Assembly (NCBI RefSeq): GCF_964355755.1
Contig: NC_092675.1
Coordinates: 28,918,912-28,982,911 of the forward strand
Length of the DNA: 64,000 bases
Direction of reading: 5' to 3'
DNA from: Antedon mediterranea
Taxonomy: Eukaryota > Echinodermata > Crinoidea > Comatulida > Antedonidae
In this document: in pieces, positions 43,438-54,048 of the stretch
Position numbering within the stretch: position 1 is the stretch's first letter
How the letters are laid out: each line of letters opens with the position of its first letter
Notes under the pieces: generated by a model
What the model was told of the DNA's origin: nothing
What the model saw: the letters and a program-made list of their open reading frames with translations, nothing else
Databases searched by the model: none
Translations under genes and position numbers: made by a program

Positions 43438-45531
43438 ATGTTTTTACATTTAATACGAACTTTAATATTTGGAATATTATTTATTTTTGGTTCTCATATT
43501 GGTTCATTGCAAATATACAAAACAGTACCTCCAGCAAACACAGGAAGTCCAACACTAAGCATAAGTATAGAGGATAAAACATATTTTGTTTCTCAAAAAC
43601 TTATTATTTCTTGTAAATTTGACTTCTTTCAAACACATATTGAGCTGCAAGATTTAAAACTAACAAACAATGGATCAAATTTACCAAAGGATTCATTAAA
43701 TATTGAAGAAATTTATGCAAGGAAAAGAAGTTTACAGGAATTTAAAATAACAATTTCAACTCTTACAGAGTCTCACACAGGATCATATAAATGTGCCACC
43801 ACACAGGGCCAAGACGGACAGTCTAATCAAGAAATGGTCAAAGTTTGGCCAATTCCAGAGGACCCTAGGTGCACAACATCCCCAAAGTTCTATTTTGAAG
43901 GACAACACTTGACCTTAACTTGTGAAACCACTGCTATATATCCTACTTTTAAATTAAAATGGAATAATGAACAACCCAAACATGAAAATCTTCAAATCCA
44001 AAAAGTCATTGCCACAAAAGATAACAATGGTTCAACACATACATGTATATTGGATGTACTAGCATGGAGTAAAGTGACACTTTGTAAAATTGAAATTTCA
44101 ATCAAAGAGATAATTATTGTTAGCAATATTGTTGCATTAGGACGACCTGCAACGTTGCAATGCATTGTGGATGATGCCATCCCAGGTCTCAACTATACCT
44201 GGACATCTGAATCTAACAGTTTTTATCAAAATGGAAATAAATGTTATGAATACATTAATAATAGTAGCAACAACAGCGAAAACTGGCAAACATTAGGCAA
44301 TGAGAATACCCTGAACATTGAGAATGTGACAGCTGATATGAACAATACTGTTATCACTTGTGAAGTACAAGGGTACAATATTATTGGAAGAAACTCTAGT
44401 ATACTTACTGTACATGGACTACCTACAGTAGAACCTACAACAGATACAATAACTATTATTATACCTACAACAAATGCAATAACTACAGAAACTACAACAG
44501 AGAAAATTATGACTACAAAAGAAAAACATACTGGAAATGAAAATGCAAATACAGAAAAACCAAAAAGTAGTAACAATAACAATCTAATTTTTTTTGTTGT
44601 TTGTATATTTGGATCTCTCACCTTATTAATATTTCTAATCTTTGTTGTCAGAATTTGTATCCAGTGCATAAAAAAATCTTCAAACCAAAGCAGCAATGTT
44701 GGTACAATACAAGCTATTGTAAGCTATGATAACGAATCTTACAAAACTGTGCCATTGGTGGTTCGTGCACCACCCAAGTCTGTCACCAAACTCCACCATA
44801 CATCCCAGCAATTATTAACAGACAACCAGATGATCTCTGCTCCGAGTATGATCTCATTACCTGATGAAAGACAACGCCAACGAATGAAACAAACATGGAT
44901 ATCAACACGTCACCTAACACCAGTACATTCAACCACTACATTTGGATCTAGTGATGATGAATATACACACAGCATTGATGAAATGTTTAATGACCCTATG
45001 TATGATGAGATAAATTCTAAAACATTGAAAAATCAGAGGGAAGATTTGAGAACAGAAGCTGATCAAGTTGAGCCTTCTTGGAGTGGTGCAAAGCACAGAG
45101 ATGGCAACAGAGCTGATAGTGATGGACACAAGACAAAAACTGAAGATCCATATCAAAAAATAGAGAATGAATTTACATCAAGAAACAAAAGACTCGCATC
45201 AGAAGGAAATGCTTTGAATCCTTATGAAAAAATATCAGAATTGGAAGCTGGTTTTAATTCTGAGGAGGTGAATGAAAATATCTATTCACAACCAGATAAG
45301 AATAAATCATCTCAAGAGACATGCCCTGATAATAAACAAATAAAGGAAGAGTTTGGAAAAACACAAACAAAATCAAACAGCAGTGAAACAGAACATATCT
45401 ACTCTCAAGTTAATAAAAAGATGAAAAACAAAGTTTTAAAGGATCAATATCTGGAGATATACGCAGAGACTGTGGATGTTGTCAGGAGTGATGCAAGTGA
45501 GTCTGAAGATGAGGCAGAAACTACATGTTAA
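43438..45531 (+). CDS. Ig receptor gene 12, ectodomain III + tail A
   Basis: Intact, 697 aa, single exon; the only unbroken type III copy here. Signal peptide 1-23; Ig1 C59-C119; Ig2 C162-C203; Ig3 C242-C308; Thr-rich stalk about 328-382; TM about 383-406; tail 407-697. Tail motifs are YDNE, YKTV, YDEI, YQKI, YEKI, YSQP, YSQV, YLEI and YAET, with an acidic C-terminus. From 44,667 onward the sequence is repeated without visible difference in gene 13. AATAAA at 45,581-45,586. Inferred surface receptor signalling through SH2 proteins. Confidence 0.94.
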   Translation: MFLHLIRTLIFGILFIFGSHIGSLQIYKTVPPANTGSPTLSISIEDKTYFVSQKLIISCKFDFFQTHIELQDLKLTNNGSNLPKDSLNIEEIYARKRSLQEFKITISTLTESHTGSYKCATTQGQDGQSNQEMVKVWPIPEDPRCTTSPKFYFEGQHLTLTCETTAIYPTFKLKWNNEQPKHENLQIQKVIATKDNNGSTHTCILDVLAWSKVTLCKIEISIKEIIIVSNIVALGRPATLQCIVDDAIPGLNYTWTSESNSFYQNGNKCYEYINNSSNNSENWQTLGNENTLNIENVTADMNNTVITCEVQGYNIIGRNSSILTVHGLPTVEPTTDTITIIIPTTNAITTETTTEKIMTTKEKHTGNENANTEKPKSSNNNNLIFFVVCIFGSLTLLIFLIFVVRICIQCIKKSSNQSSNVGTIQAIVSYDNESYKTVPLVVRAPPKSVTKLHHTSQQLLTDNQMISAPSMISLPDERQRQRMKQTWISTRHLTPVHSTTTFGSSDDEYTHSIDEMFNDPMYDEINSKTLKNQREDLRTEADQVEPSWSGAKHRDGNRADSDGHKTKTEDPYQKIENEFTSRNKRLASEGNALNPYEKISELEAGFNSEEVNENIYSQPDKNKSSQETCPDNKQIKEEFGKTQTKSNSSETEHIYSQVNKKMKNKVLKDQYLEIYAETVDVVRSDASESEDEAETTC

Positions 45532-47170
45532 TAGAAGACAGAAACTTATAAAGGTGAAAACTATACAAGGTATTTTGCACAATAAATTAATATTATTTTT
45601 TATGTGATTTATTTAGCTTGGGGGTAAAAAAAAAAATAAGAACTTTTCCATGTTACCACTTTGAGGTTGATAGAGAGTTGCTATCTAATCATGCATCATA
45701 AAATAACTAGCACTTTAAATGGTCATCACATTATATTTCTATATACTTTTACTTTATAGTGTAAAACCAGAAATATAAGTTTTGTACGAAAGAAATAACT
45801 TAATATGAAATTACCTGAACTATAGAGGGTGCTATCTATAAAAATGTTATTTCAAATGAACAAATAATATTGAATGGCATATAGTAATTTACTTAATACT
45901 ATATTTTCTATTTAGCCAAGTGAAAATCTAAAGAAATTTAATTTATTATTAATATTTCAATATCATAAATACAAACACAGATAATAACAAAAACACAATC
46001 ATTTTTTATGAGGGGTCCCCATATATTTTATTTAAAGACACTAGACCTACATTTTTTCAACCTACTTTAAGGTCACACACTACATTTTATGTAAAAATAC
46101 TATATGGACCTATTGCGATAATTTTGTCTTTAAACGGTTAAAAATGTGAAAAATAAGTCTATTCTAATAATTTTAGCAGCCCGCTATAAATCCCAACATG
46201 AATATCAATTGATATTTTTATATTGTTGATGTGATGCACCCACTTCGATCGATCGTGTGAAAGGGTAAATAAATAAAAGAACCGTAATTTTTCAGCTAAA
46301 ATACCAGGTGTTCCCCAGTTTGTATTAACAGATTCTCCCAAAAAAGGAAAGACAATTATTTCAGCAACGCGACAAAGTCAGGCTAGACCTATAGCTAGCA
46401 TATGATGTTTGTACCACTCTTTACCAGCTAGGCCTCCCCAAAAATGGTATTTGTCTTGTAAAATGCCATGAATTTTGACTAATTATTTACAGCTTATATA
46501 ATAATTTTTCATATCTGTGAAACTGAAAAATACAAATGTTTATTATATTTTAAAAATTATCTTTCTAGGTGAACTTATTATATCTTTATCTAAAATATGC
46601 TACTCTGGAAACATTTAAATTGTTATTGATACTACAATGTGAATATTTTGTTATAAAATATTTATATATTTGTCAATGTTACTGGATTTTTTTTATGTGA
46701 TGGATTTATTTTTTCTTTGATGGTTTATGTGTTGTTGTTATTGTTACCTTTTTTGTAAATGTACTGTATTATGAAAGTTTTGAAAGTTATAAAAAAAAAA
46801 CAGAATTATATCTCAATTATGCAACTGAACAAGAAACAAAATTGCAATAATATAATAATTGTGATTGTTTAAATAACAGAATGATTGTTCTTGAAAAGTA
46901 AGAAAATGTTTATAATTGTTGTGTGAACATTTAAAATTATGAATGATAGCACATGTATTTACTTCTTTCTGAAATTAAATAAAATATATAGCAATACAAA
47001 TATATCAACATGAACAGGCTAAGTGGTTATATTATAGGTACTACACTGCAATATTTACTTTACAACAAATTTAAGTCATTCTAAACCATAACAATTCATT
47101 TAAAATGCACTTAAAACACACACAACTACAACTAACTTATTGTATATATGGTTTGTAACAATGCATTCCT
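45532..47170. other. Spacer between genes 12 and 13 with degenerate MITE
   Basis: Contains AATAAA at 45,581 and a diverged copy of the TTAA MITE family (about 46,030-46,440, sharing AAACGGTTAAAAATGTGAAA with 23,647-23,666). No gene is seen; the minus-strand frame at 46,159-46,341 lies inside the MITE relic. Confidence 0.65.
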
Positions 47171-47438
47171 CTGAAATGATTGGCTAGAAATTTGCCAATC
47201 AAATGAGGCTTAAAAAGTCAATCAACTATACATGCCAATAATATGTAGATACTGTATATTAACTACAGTAATCAACCAAAAAATAGACCATACATCGTAT
47301 CATATCTGGGAGTACTCACAAATTGAAACACTGTACCATTTACATGTTCATTTTTATATTTGAAGACTGTATGAAAAATACTGTTTTGGATTGTTAACAG
47401 ATTCAGAACTGAGGAACAATACTAACTGCTAATATACA
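47171..47438 (+). promoter_or_regulatory. Type II promoter and uORF (gene 13)
   Basis: CCAAT pair at 47,177-47,184 and 47,194-47,201; uORF shortened to 17 codons (47,344-47,397) by an earlier TAA. Confidence 0.65.
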
Positions 47439-49496
47439 ATGTTGTCACAATTTTTTACTTTAAACTTTCAAATAATGATTATGGCTTCATGTTTGCATAC
47501 TGCAGGAACAGAAAGTTTATCAACAAATACAGAGCCTTTACAGCCACCAGGAACTCCAACAGTAAGCATCAGTATTGAAAAGAATGAATATTATTTTGTT
47601 GGCCAAGAACTTCAAGCTACATGTACATTTAAATCATTCAACATGGAAGGAAGATTAAATAAAAATAACCTTCAACTTTTACTAAATGATACAGTCTTAG
47701 TGATTGACAAATCACAGATTGTTACTATTCATGTAAGTAGCGATTACATGACACAGGTTTATCAAATAACAATTTCAAACCTCACAGAGTCTTACACAAG
47801 ATCATATAAATGTGGATATATAAAAGCTAAGGATTTAAATAAATCTTCTACACGAGACATTACAGTTTGGCCAATTCCAAAGGATCCAAAATGTACATCC
47901 TCACAACCATTCTATTTTGAAGGACAAAACGTGACTTTAACATGTGAAGCTACAGCTTCATATCCAGATCTTGAATTGAGATGGAAATTTGATCAACCCA
48001 CTTCTAAAAATATGTGCATTAAAACATTTGTTGCTCATAACACTGATGATTTGGAAAACCGTTGCCTAATGAATGTACCGTCATGGAACTCTAAAACTTT
48101 GAGTTGTGAAATTAAAATTTTATTATTAAATCCTGAAGTGAATATTGTCGATAACAAGTTTACATTAGGACAACCAGCAACATTGGAATGCGCTGTAGGT
48201 AACACAACTAATATTGTCCCAGAACTCAACTATACTTGGATATCAGAATCTGAAAGTTTAATAAAGGAAATTGAACGAAATTCAAATCCAGATATCAATG
48301 GCAGTAGCAACAACAGCTCAAACTGCCAAAAATTTGGAGATGACATGATCCTAAACATTGAGAATGTGACAGCTGATATGAACAATGCTGTTATCACTTG
48401 TGAGGTACAAGGGTACAATGTTATTCGAAGAAACTCTAGTATACTTAGAGTAAAACGACTAACTACTGTAGAATCTACAACAGATGCAATAGAACCTACA
48501 ACAGATACAATTATGAGTGATGAAACAGAAAAAAGTAACAATAACAATTTAATTTATTTTGTTGTTAGTATATTCGGATCTTTTACATCATTTATATTTT
48601 TAATCTTTGTTGTGAGAATCTGCTTCCAGTGCATAAAAAAATCTTCAAACCAAAGCAGCAATGTTGGTACAATACAAGCTATTGTAAGCTATGATAACGA
48701 ATCTTACAAAACTGTGCCATTGGTGGTTCGTGCACCACCCAAGTCTGTCACCAAACTCCACCATACATCCCAGCAATTATTAACAGACAACCAGATGATC
48801 TCTGCTCCGAGTATGATCTCATTACCTGATGAAAGACAACGCCAACGAATGAAACAAACATGGATATCAACACGTCACCTAACACCAGTACATTCAACCA
48901 CTACATTTGGATCTAGTGATGATGAATATACACACAGCATTGATGAAATGTTTAATGACCCTATGTATGATGAGATAAATTCTAAAACATTGAAAAATCA
49001 GAGGGAAGATTTGAGAACAGAAGCTGATCAAGTTGAGCCTTCTTGGAGTGGTGCAAAGCACAGAGATGGCAACAGAGCTGATAGTGATGGACACAAGACA
49101 AAAACTGAAGATCCATATCAAAAAATAGAGAATGAATTTACATCAAGAAACAAAAGACTCGCATCAGAAGGAAATGCTTTGAATCCTTATGAAAAAATAT
49201 CAGAATTGGAAGCTGGTTTTAATTCTGAGGAGGTGAATGAAAATATCTATTCACAACCAGATAAGAATAAATCATCTCAAGAGACATGCCCTGATAATAA
49301 ACAAATAAAGGAAGAGTTTGGAAAAACACAAACAAAATCAAACAGCAGTGAAACAGAACATATCTACTCTCAAGTTAATAAAAAGATGAAAAACAAAGTT
49401 TTAAAGGATCAATATCTGGAGATATACGCAGAGACTGTGGATGTTGTCAGGAGTGATGCAAGTGAGTCTGAAGATGAGGCAGAAACTACATGTTAA
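47439..49496 (+). CDS. Ig receptor gene 13, ectodomain II + tail A (crossover hybrid)
   Basis: Intact, 685 aa, single exon. Signal peptide about 1-20; Ig1 C62-C125; Ig2 C169-C209; Ig3 C251-C321; stalk about 338-370; TM about 371-394; tail 395-685. The ectodomain and TM equal those of gene 14 (51,404), while the tail equals that of gene 12 (43,438). The switch is at codon 398 (TGC here and in gene 12, TGT in gene 14). Tail motifs are as in gene 12. The hinge has Arg replacements (YNVIRRNSS, VKR) shared only with gene 14. Confidence 0.94.
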   Translation: MLSQFFTLNFQIMIMASCLHTAGTESLSTNTEPLQPPGTPTVSISIEKNEYYFVGQELQATCTFKSFNMEGRLNKNNLQLLLNDTVLVIDKSQIVTIHVSSDYMTQVYQITISNLTESYTRSYKCGYIKAKDLNKSSTRDITVWPIPKDPKCTSSQPFYFEGQNVTLTCEATASYPDLELRWKFDQPTSKNMCIKTFVAHNTDDLENRCLMNVPSWNSKTLSCEIKILLLNPEVNIVDNKFTLGQPATLECAVGNTTNIVPELNYTWISESESLIKEIERNSNPDINGSSNNSSNCQKFGDDMILNIENVTADMNNAVITCEVQGYNVIRRNSSILRVKRLTTVESTTDAIEPTTDTIMSDETEKSNNNNLIYFVVSIFGSFTSFIFLIFVVRICFQCIKKSSNQSSNVGTIQAIVSYDNESYKTVPLVVRAPPKSVTKLHHTSQQLLTDNQMISAPSMISLPDERQRQRMKQTWISTRHLTPVHSTTTFGSSDDEYTHSIDEMFNDPMYDEINSKTLKNQREDLRTEADQVEPSWSGAKHRDGNRADSDGHKTKTEDPYQKIENEFTSRNKRLASEGNALNPYEKISELEAGFNSEEVNENIYSQPDKNKSSQETCPDNKQIKEEFGKTQTKSNSSETEHIYSQVNKKMKNKVLKDQYLEIYAETVDVVRSDASESEDEAETTC

Positions 49497-51135
49497 TAGA
49501 AGACAGAAACTTATAAAGGTGAAAACTATACAAGGTATTTTGCACAATAAATTAATATTATTTTTTATGTGATTTATTTAGCTTGGGGGTAAAAAAAAAA
49601 ATAAGAACTTTTCCATGTTACCACTTTGAGGTTGATAGAGAGTTGCTATCTAATCATGCATCATAAAATAACTAGCACTTTAAATGGTCATCACATTATA
49701 TTTCTATATACTTTTACTTTATAGTGTAAAACCAGAAATATAAGTTTTGTACGAAAGAAATAACTTAATATGAAATTACCTGAACTATAGAGGGTGCTAT
49801 CTATAAAAATGTTATTTCAAATGAACAAATAATATTGAATGGCATATAGTAATTTACTTAATACTATATTTTCTATTTAGCCAAGTGAAAATCTAAAGAA
49901 ATTTAATTTATTATTAATATTTCAATATCATAAATACAAACACAGATAATAACAAAAACACAATCATTTTTTATGAGGGGTCCCCATATATTTTATTTAA
50001 AGACACTAGACCTACATTTTTTCAACCTACTTTAAGGTCACACACTACATTTTATGTAAAAATACTATATGGACCTATTGCGATAATTTTGTCTTTAAAC
50101 GGTTAAAAATGTGAAAAATAAGTCTATTCTAATAATTTTAGCAGCCCGCTATAAATCCCAACATGAATATCAATTGATATTTTTATATTGTTGATGTGAT
50201 GCACCCACTTCGATCGATCGTGTGAAAGGGTAAATAAATAAAAGAACCGTAATTTTTCAGCTAAAATACCAGGTGTTCCCCAGTTTGTATTAACAGATTC
50301 TCCCAAAAAAGGAAAGACAATTATTTCAGCAACGCGACAAAGTCAGGCTAGACCTATAGCTAGCATATGATGTTTGTACCACTCTTTACCAGCTAGGCCT
50401 CCCCAAAAATGGTATTTGTCTTGTAAAATGCCATGAATTTTGACTAATTATTTACAGCTTATATAATAATTTTTCATATCTGTGAAACTGAAAAATACAA
50501 ATGTTTATTATATTTTAAAAATTATCTTTCTAGGTGAACTTATTATATCTTTATCTAAAATATGCTACTCTGGAAACATTTAAATTGTTATTGATACTAC
50601 AATGTGAATATTTTGTTATAAAATATTTATATATTTGTCAATGTTACTGGATTTTTTTTATGTGATGGATTTATTTTTTCTTTGATGGTTTATGTGTTGT
50701 TGTTATTGTTACCTTTTTTGTAAATGTACTGTATTATGAAAGTTTTGAAAGTTATAAAAAAAAAACAGAATTATATCTCAATTATGCAACTGAACAAGAA
50801 ACAAAATTGCAATAATATAATAATTGTGATTGTTTAAATAACAGAATGATTGTTCTTGAAAAGTAAGAAAATGTTTATAATTGTTGTGTGAACATTTAAA
50901 ATTATGAATGATAGCACATGTATTTACTTCTTTCTGAAATTAAATAAAATATATAGCAATACAAATATATCAACATGAACAGGCTAAGTGGTTATATTAT
51001 AGGTACTACACTGCAATATTTACTTTACAACAAATTTAAGTCATTCTAAACCATAACAATTCATTTAAAATGCACTTAAAACACACACAACTACAACTAA
51101 CTTATTGTATATATGGTTTGTAACAATGCATTCCT
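49497..51135. other. Spacer between genes 13 and 14
   Basis: Second copy of 45,532-47,170, including the MITE relic at about 49,995-50,405 and AATAAA at 49,546. No gene is seen. Confidence 0.7.
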
Positions 51136-51403
51136 CTGAAATGATTGGCTAGAAATTTGCCAATCAAATGAGGCTTAAAAAGTCAATCAACTATACATGC
51201 CAATAATATGTAGATACTGTATATTAACTACAGTAATCAACCAAAAAATAGACCATACATCGTATCATATCTGGGAGTACTCACAAATTGAAACACTGTA
51301 CCATTTACATGTTCATTTTTATATTTGAAGACTGTATGAAAAATACTGTTTTGGATTGTTAACAGATTCAGAACTGAGGAACAATACTAACTGCTAATAT
51401 ACA
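51136..51403 (+). promoter_or_regulatory. Type II promoter and uORF (gene 14)
   Basis: CCAAT pair at 51,142-51,149 and 51,159-51,166; uORF 51,309-51,362. Identical to the gene 13 promoter. Confidence 0.65.
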
Positions 51404-53446
51404 ATGTTGTCACAATTTTTTACTTTAAACTTTCAAATAATGATTATGGCTTCATGTTTGCATACTGCAGGAACAGAAAGTTTATCAACAAATACAGAGC
51501 CTTTACAGCCACCAGGAACTCCAACAGTAAGCATCAGTATTGAAAAGAATGAATATTATTTTGTTGGCCAAGAACTTCAAGCTACATGTACATTTAAATC
51601 ATTCAACATGGAAGGAAGATTAAATAAAAATAACCTTCAACTTTTACTAAATGATACAGTCTTAGTGATTGACAAATCACAGATTGTTACTATTCATGTA
51701 AGTAGCGATTACATGACACAGGTTTATCAAATAACAATTTCAAACCTCACAGAGTCTTACACAAGATCATATAAATGTGGATATATAAAAGCTAAGGATT
51801 TAAATAAATCTTCTACACGAGACATTACAGTTTGGCCAATTCCAAAGGATCCAAAATGTACATCCTCACAACCATTCTATTTTGAAGGACAAAACGTGAC
51901 TTTAACATGTGAAGCTACAGCTTCATATCCAGATCTTGAATTGAGATGGAAATTTGATCAACCCACTTCTAAAAATATGTGCATTAAAACATTTGTTGCT
52001 CATAACACTGATGATTTGGAAAACCGTTGCCTAATGAATGTACCGTCATGGAACTCTAAAACTTTGAGTTGTGAAATTAAAATTTTATTATTAAATCCTG
52101 AAGTGAATATTGTCGATAACAAGTTTACATTAGGACAACCAGCAACATTGGAATGCGCTGTAGGTAACACAACTAATATTGTCCCAGAACTCAACTATAC
52201 TTGGATATCAGAATCTGAAAGTTTAATAAAGGAAATTGAACGAAATTCAAATCCAGATATCAATGGCAGTAGCAACAACAGCTCAAACTGCCAAAAATTT
52301 GGAGATGACATGATCCTAAACATTGAGAATGTGACAGCTGATATGAACAATGCTGTTATCACTTGTGAGGTACAAGGGTACAATGTTATTCGAAGAAACT
52401 CTAGTATACTTAGAGTAAAACGACTAACTACTGTAGAATCTACAACAGATGCAATAGAACCTACAACAGATACAATTATGAGTGATGAAACAGAAAAAAG
52501 TAACAATAACAATTTAATTTATTTTGTTGTTAGTATATTCGGATCTTTTACATCATTTATATTTTTAATCTTTGTTGTGAGAATCTGCTTCCAGTGTATA
52601 AAAAAATCTTCAAACCAAAGCAGCGATGTTGGTACAATACAAGCTATTGTAAGCTATGATAACGAATCTTACAGAACAGTACCATTGGTGGTTCGTGCAC
52701 CATCAAAATCCAAACTCCATCATACATCACAGCAATTATTAACAGACAACCAGATAAGTTCTGCTCCGAGTATGATCTCCTTACCAGATGAAAGACAACG
52801 TCAACGCATGAAACAAACATGGATTTCAACACGTCGCCTAACACCAGTACATTCAACCACTACATTTGGATCTAGTGATGACGAATATACACACAGCATT
52901 GGTGAAATGTTTAATGACCCTATGTATGATGAGATAAATTCTAAAACATTGAAAAATCAGAGAGAAGATTTCAGAACAGAAGCAGACCAAGTTGAGCCTT
53001 CTTGGAGTGGTTCAAAGCACAGAGATGGCAACGGAGATGATGGTAATGGACACAAGACAAACACTGAAGATCCATATAAAGAAATTGAGAATGAATTTAC
53101 AACAAGAAACAAAAGACTCAGATCAGAAGAAAATGTTCTGAATCCTTATGAGAAAATATCAGAATTGGAAGCTGGTTTTAATACTGAAGAGGTGAATGAA
53201 AGTATCTATACACAACCAGATAAAAAGAAATTGTCTCAAGAAACAAACCTTAATAAACAAATAAAGGAAGAGTTTGGAAAAACACAAACAAAATCAAACA
53301 GCAGTGAAACAGAACATATCTACTCTCAAGTCAACAAAAAGATGAAAAACAAAGTTTTAAAGGATCAATATCTGGAGATATATGCAGTGACTGTGGACGT
53401 TGTCAGGAGTGATGCAAGTGAATCTGAAGATGAGACAAACTGCTAA
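51404..53446 (+). CDS. Ig receptor gene 14, ectodomain II + tail A, array edge
   Basis: Intact, 680 aa, single exon. The ectodomain and TM are the same as gene 13; the tail is its own tail-A version with YDNE, YRTV, YDEI, YKEI, YEKI, YTQP, YSQV, YLEI and YAVT. The acidic end is shortened (DETNC instead of DETETTC), and the 3' flank is unlike any other tail-A flank in the window. Homology with the rest of the array therefore stops in the last codons. Inferred surface receptor; last member of the array on this side. Confidence 0.93.
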   Translation: MLSQFFTLNFQIMIMASCLHTAGTESLSTNTEPLQPPGTPTVSISIEKNEYYFVGQELQATCTFKSFNMEGRLNKNNLQLLLNDTVLVIDKSQIVTIHVSSDYMTQVYQITISNLTESYTRSYKCGYIKAKDLNKSSTRDITVWPIPKDPKCTSSQPFYFEGQNVTLTCEATASYPDLELRWKFDQPTSKNMCIKTFVAHNTDDLENRCLMNVPSWNSKTLSCEIKILLLNPEVNIVDNKFTLGQPATLECAVGNTTNIVPELNYTWISESESLIKEIERNSNPDINGSSNNSSNCQKFGDDMILNIENVTADMNNAVITCEVQGYNVIRRNSSILRVKRLTTVESTTDAIEPTTDTIMSDETEKSNNNNLIYFVVSIFGSFTSFIFLIFVVRICFQCIKKSSNQSSDVGTIQAIVSYDNESYRTVPLVVRAPSKSKLHHTSQQLLTDNQISSAPSMISLPDERQRQRMKQTWISTRRLTPVHSTTTFGSSDDEYTHSIGEMFNDPMYDEINSKTLKNQREDFRTEADQVEPSWSGSKHRDGNGDDGNGHKTNTEDPYKEIENEFTTRNKRLRSEENVLNPYEKISELEAGFNTEEVNESIYTQPDKKKLSQETNLNKQIKEEFGKTQTKSNSSETEHIYSQVNKKMKNKVLKDQYLEIYAVTVDVVRSDASESEDETNC

Positions 53447-54048
53447 AACAAAGGCAAAACAGAAAGGAAAATATATAACTTTGAATTGGTACCAACAAAT
53501 GAAACAACAACCTACGGTGCAGTATTTAATATACACATTTTTATGTTATTATATTTATATTTTATTTGCGCATACATAAACCAAAAAAAAACAAGGATGA
53601 TTGGAAATTTCAACACACCATAAAAGAACATCTTTATATTTAAGCAGAAAAGTTTACAGCTAATTTTAAATATAAGTTGTACTTTTTTTAGAAAAAAAAA
53701 ATTAATATTTAATGTTGAAAAAAAATTTTTTTTTTAAGTAAGAATTCTCAATGGAAATCATATTTTTTACTCTGAGTGAAAAATATGAAAAGAAATGTTA
53801 ATAAATATTATATTATTGGAAGCTATATCATAATATTTCTTAACATATAATATTCAAACCATTTTACTACATAATATATGAAACAAAGAAAACTGGAAAT
53901 GATAAATCATGCCATCAATTGTGATTTTAAAGGAAAAAAATGTTTTAAAATCAATAGTTTTAACTAATATTAAAATATTTGCTTGTATCAACTAACTAGT
54001 TGACATAGTTCTACCTAGTTTCATTTCTAAACTTATCAATGATAATAC
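53447..54048. other. Array boundary, AT-rich, no gene seen
   Basis: No similarity to the other array spacers, and no FGGY-like exon recognisable on the minus strand. Contains A and T runs. It is either the 3' flank of gene 14 or part of an FGGY intron. Confidence 0.55.

Larger units (their letters stand above)
44667..52596. repeat. Perfect tandem duplication, 2 x 3,965 bp
   Basis: Copy 1 is 44,667-48,631 and copy 2 is 48,632-52,596. Each holds a tail-A coding end, the 3' UTR, the spacer, a type II promoter and a type II ectodomain through the TM. Every landmark I compared (stops, starts, CCAAT pair, an 11-A run, MITE relic) is offset by exactly 3,965 and I found no mismatch. The junction falls in a shared TCCAGTG just inside the membrane. 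Confidence 0.92.

Noticed and set aside
1-53446. A viral origin of the Ig proteins
   Set aside because: Host-style promoters, 3' ends, tandem expansion and a multi-motif signalling tail argue for host genes; no viral replication or structural gene is present.
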